From an uncultured Eubacteriales bacterium (GTDB lineage Bacteria > Bacillota > Clostridia > UBA1381 > UMGS1253), in NCBI GenBank assembly GCA_900550065.1, contig URQR01000079.1:1-8880 (forward strand): a stretch of DNA of 8,880 bases, in the 5' to 3' direction. The notes below the pieces were generated by a model, which saw only the letters and a list, made by a program, of their open reading frames with translations, ran no database searches and was not told where the DNA came from. The position numbers and the translations under genes were made by a program. Position 1 is the first letter of the stretch, and each line of letters begins with the position of its first letter. Of the stretch, positions 4,849-8,880 are shown piece after piece.

Positions 4849-6924
4849 ATGTTTAGAACGTTTGAAACCACACTGGCGGGCAGGCCGCTGGTGATTGAAA
4901 CAGGAAAAATGGCGCAGCTCGCGAATGGGTCGTGTCTCGTGCGCTACGGCGATACGGTTGTACATTGTACGGCGACCGCGTCTGCAAAGCCGCGCGACGG
5001 AATTGACTTTTTCCCGCTCAGCGTCGACTATGAAGAAAAGCTTTATGCGGTCGGCAAGATTCCGGGCAGCTTTATGAAGCGTGAGGGCAGGCCGAGTGAA
5101 AAGGCGATTCTCACCTCGCGTGTGATTGACCGCCCGATTCGACCGCTGTTTCCGTCCGACCTTAGAAACGACGTTTCGGTTGTTACAACGGTAATGAGCG
5201 TGGAGCAGGACAATCCGCCGGAGGTTGCGGCGATGATTGGCGCATCTATCGCGATTTCAATTTCGGATATCCCGTTTGCAGGCCCGATCGGCGGCGTATG
5301 GGTCGGCTTGGTTGACGATGAATTTGTCATCAATCCGACGGTGGAGCAGCGTGAAAAGAGTTTGATGCAGCTTACGGTTGCGGGCACACGGCAAAAGGTT
5401 GTTATGATTGAGGCGGGCGCGCAGGAAGTTGAAGAAGATAAGATGCTCGCGGCGATTAAATATGCGCATACAGAAATTATCAAGATTTGTGATTTCATTG
5501 ACAGCATCGTCGCAGAAATTGGCAAGCCGAAGTTTGAGTACGACCATATTGTGGTTGACCCGCAGATGTATGAGGATGTAAAAGAATTTGCGATTGAAAA
5601 GGTACGCGCTGCGCTTGATACGGACGATAAGACCGTGCGCGACGCACGTATGAAGGTTGTGACTGAAGAAGTTGTTGCTGAGTTTGCGGAAAAATATCCG
5701 GACAGCGAGGCGGCGATTGGCGAGGTGCTCTATAAGCTTCAAAAATACGTAGTGCGCCGCTGGATTTTAGACGACGGTAAGCGTGTGGACGGGCGCGGCC
5801 TTGACCAGATTCGTCCGCTTGCGGCGGAGGTTGGCCTTTTGCCGCGCGTACATGGTTCGGGTATGTTTACGAGAGGGCAGACGCAGGTATTGACCGCTGC
5901 GACGCTTGGTCCGCTTAACGATATACAAAAGCTTGACGGTATTGATGAGGAAGAATATAAGCGCTATATGCATCACTATAATTTCCCGTCCTATAGTGTC
6001 GGCGAAACCCGCCCGTCGAGAGGGCCGGGCCGCCGTGAAATTGGTCACGGTGCGCTGGCTGAGCGTGCGCTTGAGCCGGTGATTCCGTCGGAGGAGGAGT
6101 TCCCGTATGCAATCCGTCTCGTTTCTGAAGTATTAAGCTCGAACGGTTCGACCTCGCAGGGGAGTATTTGCGGCAGCACGCTGGCGCTTATGGACGCCGG
6201 CGTACCGATTAAGACGCCTGTTGCGGGTATTTCGTGCGGCCTTGTGAGTGAGGGCGACCGCTTTATTACAATGGTGGACATTCAGGGGCTTGAAGATTTC
6301 TTCGGCGATATGGACTTTAAGGTTGCGGGCAGTAAAAAGGGTATCACGGCGATTCAGGTCGATATCAAAACCGACGGTCTGTCGTTTGAAGTAATTGAAG
6401 AAGCGCTCAGAAAGACGCGTGATGCGCGGTATTATATTTTGGATGAGGTTATGCTTAAGGAAATTGCGGCACCGCGCGACCATTTGTCCGCTTATGCGCC
6501 GAAGGTTGCGATGATGCAGATTGACCCGGATAAGATTCGCGATGTCATCGGTACAGGCGGTAAGGTGATTCAAAAGATTGTTGCTGACACAGGCGCGAAG
6601 ATTGATATCGAGGACGACGGCCGCGTATTGATTTTTGCAGTTGACCAGGCGAGCGGCGCAGCGGCGCAGGCGGCGATTGAAGCAATTGTAAAAGAGCCGG
6701 AGGTCGGCGAGATTTATACGGGTAAGGTTGTCCGTATTATGCAGTTTGGCGCGTTTGTGGAAATTCTGCCGGGCAAGGACGGTTTGATTCATATTTCTAA
6801 GCTCGACAAAAAGCGTGTGGAAAAAGTCGAAGATGTTGTCAACATTGGCGACGAAGTGACGGTAAAGGTTATAGAAATCGACAAGCAGGGTAGAATAAAC
6901 TTATCCCGCAAGGATTTACTGTAA
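4849..6924 (+). CDS. pnp: Polynucleotide phosphorylase (PNPase)
   Basis: This is a trimeric 3'-to-5' exoribonuclease that uses phosphate to release nucleoside diphosphates and can also add 3' tails; it is central to mRNA decay and works in the cytoplasm. The protein has 691 residues, close to the usual 700-710, with no tail after S1. Domains in order: first RNase PH domain (about 10-140), helical linker (about 145-300), second catalytic RNase PH domain (about 310-545), KH domain (about 552-612) with its GxxG loop GTGG at 568-571, and S1 domain (620-691). Catalytic landmarks are present: GETRPSRGPGRREIGHGALAERAL at 385-408, SSNGSTSQGSICGS at 430-443 and the acidic EDFFGDMDF at 482-490. ATG 4849 follows GAGAGG (4834-4839) by nine bases. 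It lies between rpsO and an M16 peptidase, as in B. subtilis, where this enzyme is called PnpA. The long leader hairpin suggests post-transcriptional control. A strong terminator follows. Confidence 0.97.
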   Translation: MFRTFETTLAGRPLVIETGKMAQLANGSCLVRYGDTVVHCTATASAKPRDGIDFFPLSVDYEEKLYAVGKIPGSFMKREGRPSEKAILTSRVIDRPIRPLFPSDLRNDVSVVTTVMSVEQDNPPEVAAMIGASIAISISDIPFAGPIGGVWVGLVDDEFVINPTVEQREKSLMQLTVAGTRQKVVMIEAGAQEVEEDKMLAAIKYAHTEIIKICDFIDSIVAEIGKPKFEYDHIVVDPQMYEDVKEFAIEKVRAALDTDDKTVRDARMKVVTEEVVAEFAEKYPDSEAAIGEVLYKLQKYVVRRWILDDGKRVDGRGLDQIRPLAAEVGLLPRVHGSGMFTRGQTQVLTAATLGPLNDIQKLDGIDEEEYKRYMHHYNFPSYSVGETRPSRGPGRREIGHGALAERALEPVIPSEEEFPYAIRLVSEVLSSNGSTSQGSICGSTLALMDAGVPIKTPVAGISCGLVSEGDRFITMVDIQGLEDFFGDMDFKVAGSKKGITAIQVDIKTDGLSFEVIEEALRKTRDARYYILDEVMLKEIAAPRDHLSAYAPKVAMMQIDPDKIRDVIGTGGKVIQKIVADTGAKIDIEDDGRVLIFAVDQASGAAAQAAIEAIVKEPEVGEIYTGKVVRIMQFGAFVEILPGKDGLIHISKLDKKRVEKVEDVVNIGDEVTVKVIEIDKQGRINLSRKDLL

Positions 6925-6938
6925 AATATAAAAAAAAT

Positions 6939-6970
6939 AAATGCGGGCACAGATGCGTGCCCGCATTTTT
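6939..6970 (+). terminator. Intrinsic terminator after pnp
   Basis: AAATGCGGGCAC (6939-6950) pairs perfectly with GTGCCCGCATTT (6957-6968) around a six-base loop, with T at 6966-6970. This 12-base-pair GC-rich stem starts 14 bases after the pnp stop and ends 21 bases before the peptidase start. The A-rich flank before the stem could let it also work on the opposite strand. The peptidase must rely on readthrough or on a promoter I cannot see in the short gap. Confidence 0.9.
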
Positions 6971-6991
6971 ATCTTACTGCGAGGTGGTATG

Positions 6992-8242
6992 ATGTACAAA
7001 ACATATGAATTGCAAAACGGCCTGCGCATTGTGTGCGAATATATCGGCTACGTCCGTTCCGTTTCGGTCGGCGTTTTTGTAAAAAACGGCTCGCGCCATG
7101 AGCCGCAGGAGCTGTCCGGTATTTCACATTTTATTGAGCACATGCTTTTTAAAGGAACGCAAAACCGCAGCGCGCTTGCGATTGCCGAGGAAATTGACAC
7201 AGTAGGCGGAAACCTGAACGCCTATACGACAAAGGAGTACACCTGTTTTTATGCGAAGATGCTCGATGAAAACTTGGACACTGCACTCGATGTACTGTCG
7301 GACATGCTCCTTCATCCAAAGCTTGACGACGGCGATATTGCACTGGAAAAAAACGTGGTGTACGAAGAAATCGCTATGTATGAGGATGCACCGGAGGATA
7401 TGGTGCACGAGATGATTATGGAAACGGCGTGGGGAAAGGAAAGCGGCCTCGGCGCATCGACGCTTGGCACGCGGGAAACGCTGTCTAAAATCGACGCGAA
7501 GGTGATTCGGGATTATATGGCGCAGACTTATACGCCAAAAAACTGTGTCATCGCCGTAGCAGGTAATTTTGGCGACGACCTTATAGCGCATATCGAACGA
7601 TATTTTGGGGCGTGGACCGGCGCCAATGAAATCACAGGGGCTTTTTACGAGCAATATAGCGCGGGCTGTTTGCTGCGGAAAAAAGAGATTGAGCAGGTAC
7701 ACTTTTGCCTCGGCTTTCCGGCGTATCCGTCGGAGGACGAGCGCAACTATCCGGCACTTGCGTTTAACAATGTGTTTGGCGCGGGAATGAGCTCCGCCCT
7801 GTTTCAAAAGATTCGTGAGCAGCGCGGCTTGGTTTACTCGATTTTTTCCTACATGGCGAGCTATCTTGACACGGGAATGTTTATAATCAGCGCGAGTATG
7901 AAGCCGGAAAACCTCAGAGAGGTGTTAACACTCATTTATGACGAAATTGAGACTGCAAAACAACAGCCGCTCGACGAAAAAACGATGTTTAAAGCAAAGC
8001 AGCAGCTTAAGGGCAACTATATTTTGGGGCTGGAAAACGTCAGCTCGCGGATGCAGAGCATCGGCCGCGCAAAGCTGCTGCTCGATAAAGTACGGACACC
8101 GGAGGAAATCTTAGGCCGCATTGAGCGGATTAATCCGGAAAATACGTATGACTGTACAAAGGAAATATTCGACTTTGCAAAGATGAGCGCGAGCGCGATT
8201 GGCAATATTGCAGAGGACAAAAGGGACATGTTCCGGTTTTAA
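6992..8242 (+). CDS. M16 family zinc peptidase (MlpA/YmxG-like, mitochondrial processing peptidase fold)
   Basis: This is a predicted cytoplasmic zinc metallopeptidase of family M16 (pitrilysin/insulinase clan). The 416 residues form the usual two-half 'clamshell'. The inverted zinc motif HxxEH is at 46-50 (HFIEH, followed by MLFKGT), with the third ligand probably E126 in YEEIAMYED. The C-terminal half holds the substrate-holding R/Y segment FQKIREQRGLVYSIFSY (271-287; R278 and Y282). There is no signal peptide or membrane segment. All catalytic residues are present, so it should be active; related bacterial proteins have no firmly known physiological substrate. B. subtilis has the homologue mlpA (ymxG) downstream of pnpA, which supports orthology. 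ATG 6992 is preferred, with GAGGTG (6981-6986) five bases upstream; ATG 6989 is only two bases away. The frame is open further upstream to 6941, but that part is the pnp terminator. No separate promoter is visible. Confidence 0.92.
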   Translation: MYKTYELQNGLRIVCEYIGYVRSVSVGVFVKNGSRHEPQELSGISHFIEHMLFKGTQNRSALAIAEEIDTVGGNLNAYTTKEYTCFYAKMLDENLDTALDVLSDMLLHPKLDDGDIALEKNVVYEEIAMYEDAPEDMVHEMIMETAWGKESGLGASTLGTRETLSKIDAKVIRDYMAQTYTPKNCVIAVAGNFGDDLIAHIERYFGAWTGANEITGAFYEQYSAGCLLRKKEIEQVHFCLGFPAYPSEDERNYPALAFNNVFGAGMSSALFQKIREQRGLVYSIFSYMASYLDTGMFIISASMKPENLREVLTLIYDEIETAKQQPLDEKTMFKAKQQLKGNYILGLENVSSRMQSIGRAKLLLDKVRTPEEILGRIERINPENTYDCTKEIFDFAKMSASAIGNIAEDKRDMFRF

Positions 8243-8265
8243 TTTGTATATCCGTAAAATATTTC

Positions 8266-8294
8266 TTGAAATTTTATATAAAAGAGCATATAAT
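8266..8294 (+). promoter_or_regulatory. SigA-type promoter of the NUDIX gene
   Basis: TTGAAA (8266-8271) and a perfect TATAAT (8289-8294) are 17 bases apart, so the start site would be near 8301 and the leader about 60 bases. A second TATAAT at 8324-8329 lacks a -35 box at proper distance. The surrounding 8243-8340 region is very AT-rich and has no clear terminator for the peptidase gene before it. Confidence 0.75.
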
Positions 8295-8363
8295 AAATTT
8301 ATCATAATAATTTTGAAGGGTTTTATAATAAGCTGTAAAAAACATACGCAAAGGGGCGCCTTT

Positions 8364-8880
8364 ATGCTGAGCAAAGAAAAGCTAATTAAGTCAGAACGGA
8401 TATTTGAAGGGAAAATCATCAATCTGCGGATCGATACGGTAGAGGTCGTACAAAACGGCAATATTACGACGCGCGAGCTGGTAGAGCATCCGGGTGGCGT
8501 AGGGATTGTTGCGGTAACCAAAGAAAACAAGGTTTGCATGGTTAAGCAGTACCGCAGGCCGTTTGATGAAATGATTATGGAAATTCCGGCAGGTAAGCTC
8601 GAGTGGGGCGAGGATCACTATCAGTGCGGCGTGCGGGAGCTGCGCGAGGAAACGGGTTATAGCGCTGAGCAGTTTATCTATCTTGGCGAGTTTTACGCAA
8701 CGCCGGGGTTCTGCAATGAGAAAATCCATATCTATCTTGCGACGGGACTGCACGCAGGAGAAAATGATTTGGACGAAAACGAGTTTATCGAGCTGTACGA
8801 ATACAGCTTTGATGATTTGATTGATATGATTATGGAAAATAAAATCAAAGACGGGAAAACGGTAATCGGCGTTTTGAAGG
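8364..8880 (+). CDS. NUDIX hydrolase, ADP-ribose pyrophosphatase type (3' truncated)
   Basis: The predicted enzyme cleaves ADP-ribose, and possibly related nucleoside diphosphate sugars, to AMP and ribose 5-phosphate, using Mg2+. The window contains 172 codons with no stop; family members run about 180-185, so only a short end is missing. The NUDIX box GX5EX7REUXEEXGU is complete at 77-99: G77, E83, then RELREETGY. Subfamily marks of ADP-ribose pyrophosphatases surround it: QYRRPF at 62-67, EIPAGKLE at 73-80, and YATPGFCNEKIHIYLA at 111-126, with the proline downstream of the box that is typical of this group. An N-terminal strand region (KSERIFEGKIINLRIDTVEV) also fits. ATG 8364 has AAAGGGG (8350-8356) seven bases upstream. 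It has its own promoter, so it is probably a separate unit from the M16 gene. It resembles B. subtilis NudF; the exact substrate is inferred from the family only. Confidence 0.92.
   Translation, partial: MLSKEKLIKSERIFEGKIINLRIDTVEVVQNGNITTRELVEHPGGVGIVAVTKENKVCMVKQYRRPFDEMIMEIPAGKLEWGEDHYQCGVRELREETGYSAEQFIYLGEFYATPGFCNEKIHIYLATGLHAGENDLDENEFIELYEYSFDDLIDMIMENKIKDGKTVIGVLK

Noticed and set aside
8255..8276. AT-rich imperfect dyad over the -35 box of the NUDIX promoter, possible operator
   Set aside because: TAAAAT-AT-TTC and GAAATTTTA mirror each other with a two-base bulge, but in such AT-rich sequence this is expected by chance.
1..8880. Mobile elements, CRISPR arrays, defence systems, tRNA or rRNA genes
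   Set aside because: I looked for terminal repeats, spaced repeats, transposase or phage motifs and tRNA cloverleafs and saw none. All long open frames belong to known housekeeping families with complete motifs and similar codon use.

Overview
This window looks like an ordinary housekeeping segment from a Bacillota genome, most likely class Clostridia. The reasons are a T-box tRNA-sensing leader in front of pheST, strong AGGAGG-type ribosome binding sites, the rpsO-pnp-M16 peptidase order known from Bacillus and relatives, and consensus SigA-type promoters. All supported genes are on the + strand. The genus cannot be told from what I can see.

Layout. Bases 3-128 are the tail of an upstream gene ending in a small four-cysteine zinc ribbon. 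A 362-base gap (129-490) holds a strong promoter and a complete Phe-type T-box riboswitch with its terminator. Then come pheS (491-1510) and pheT (1561-3945), the two subunits of phenylalanyl-tRNA synthetase. A new promoter (3966-3994) starts a ribosomal-protein segment: rpmE (L31, zinc-binding form, 4048-4251), a 112-base spacer ending in a U-run, and rpsO (S15, 4364-4627), closed by a strong hairpin (4636-4670). A 178-base leader with a long imperfect hairpin precedes pnp (polynucleotide phosphorylase, 4849-6924), which has its own strong terminator (6939-6970). An M16 zinc peptidase (6992-8242) follows. A consensus promoter (8266-8294) then drives a NUDIX hydrolase of the ADP-ribose pyrophosphatase type (8364 onward), which is cut off by the window edge.

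How the parts work together. The window is about translation and RNA turnover. Uncharged tRNA-Phe should switch on pheST through the T-box. rpmE and rpsO supply ribosomal proteins. pnp degrades RNA 3' to 5' and may be controlled through its structured leader. The M16 peptidase sits after pnp as in other Firmicutes, without an established functional link. The NUDIX gene has its own promoter and looks unrelated.

I found no mobile element, CRISPR array, phage gene, toxin-antitoxin pair or unknown multi-gene system. The points most worth a second look are regulatory RNA: the pnp leader hairpin and the rpmE-rpsO spacer. Several start codons also need placing inside the longest open frame.
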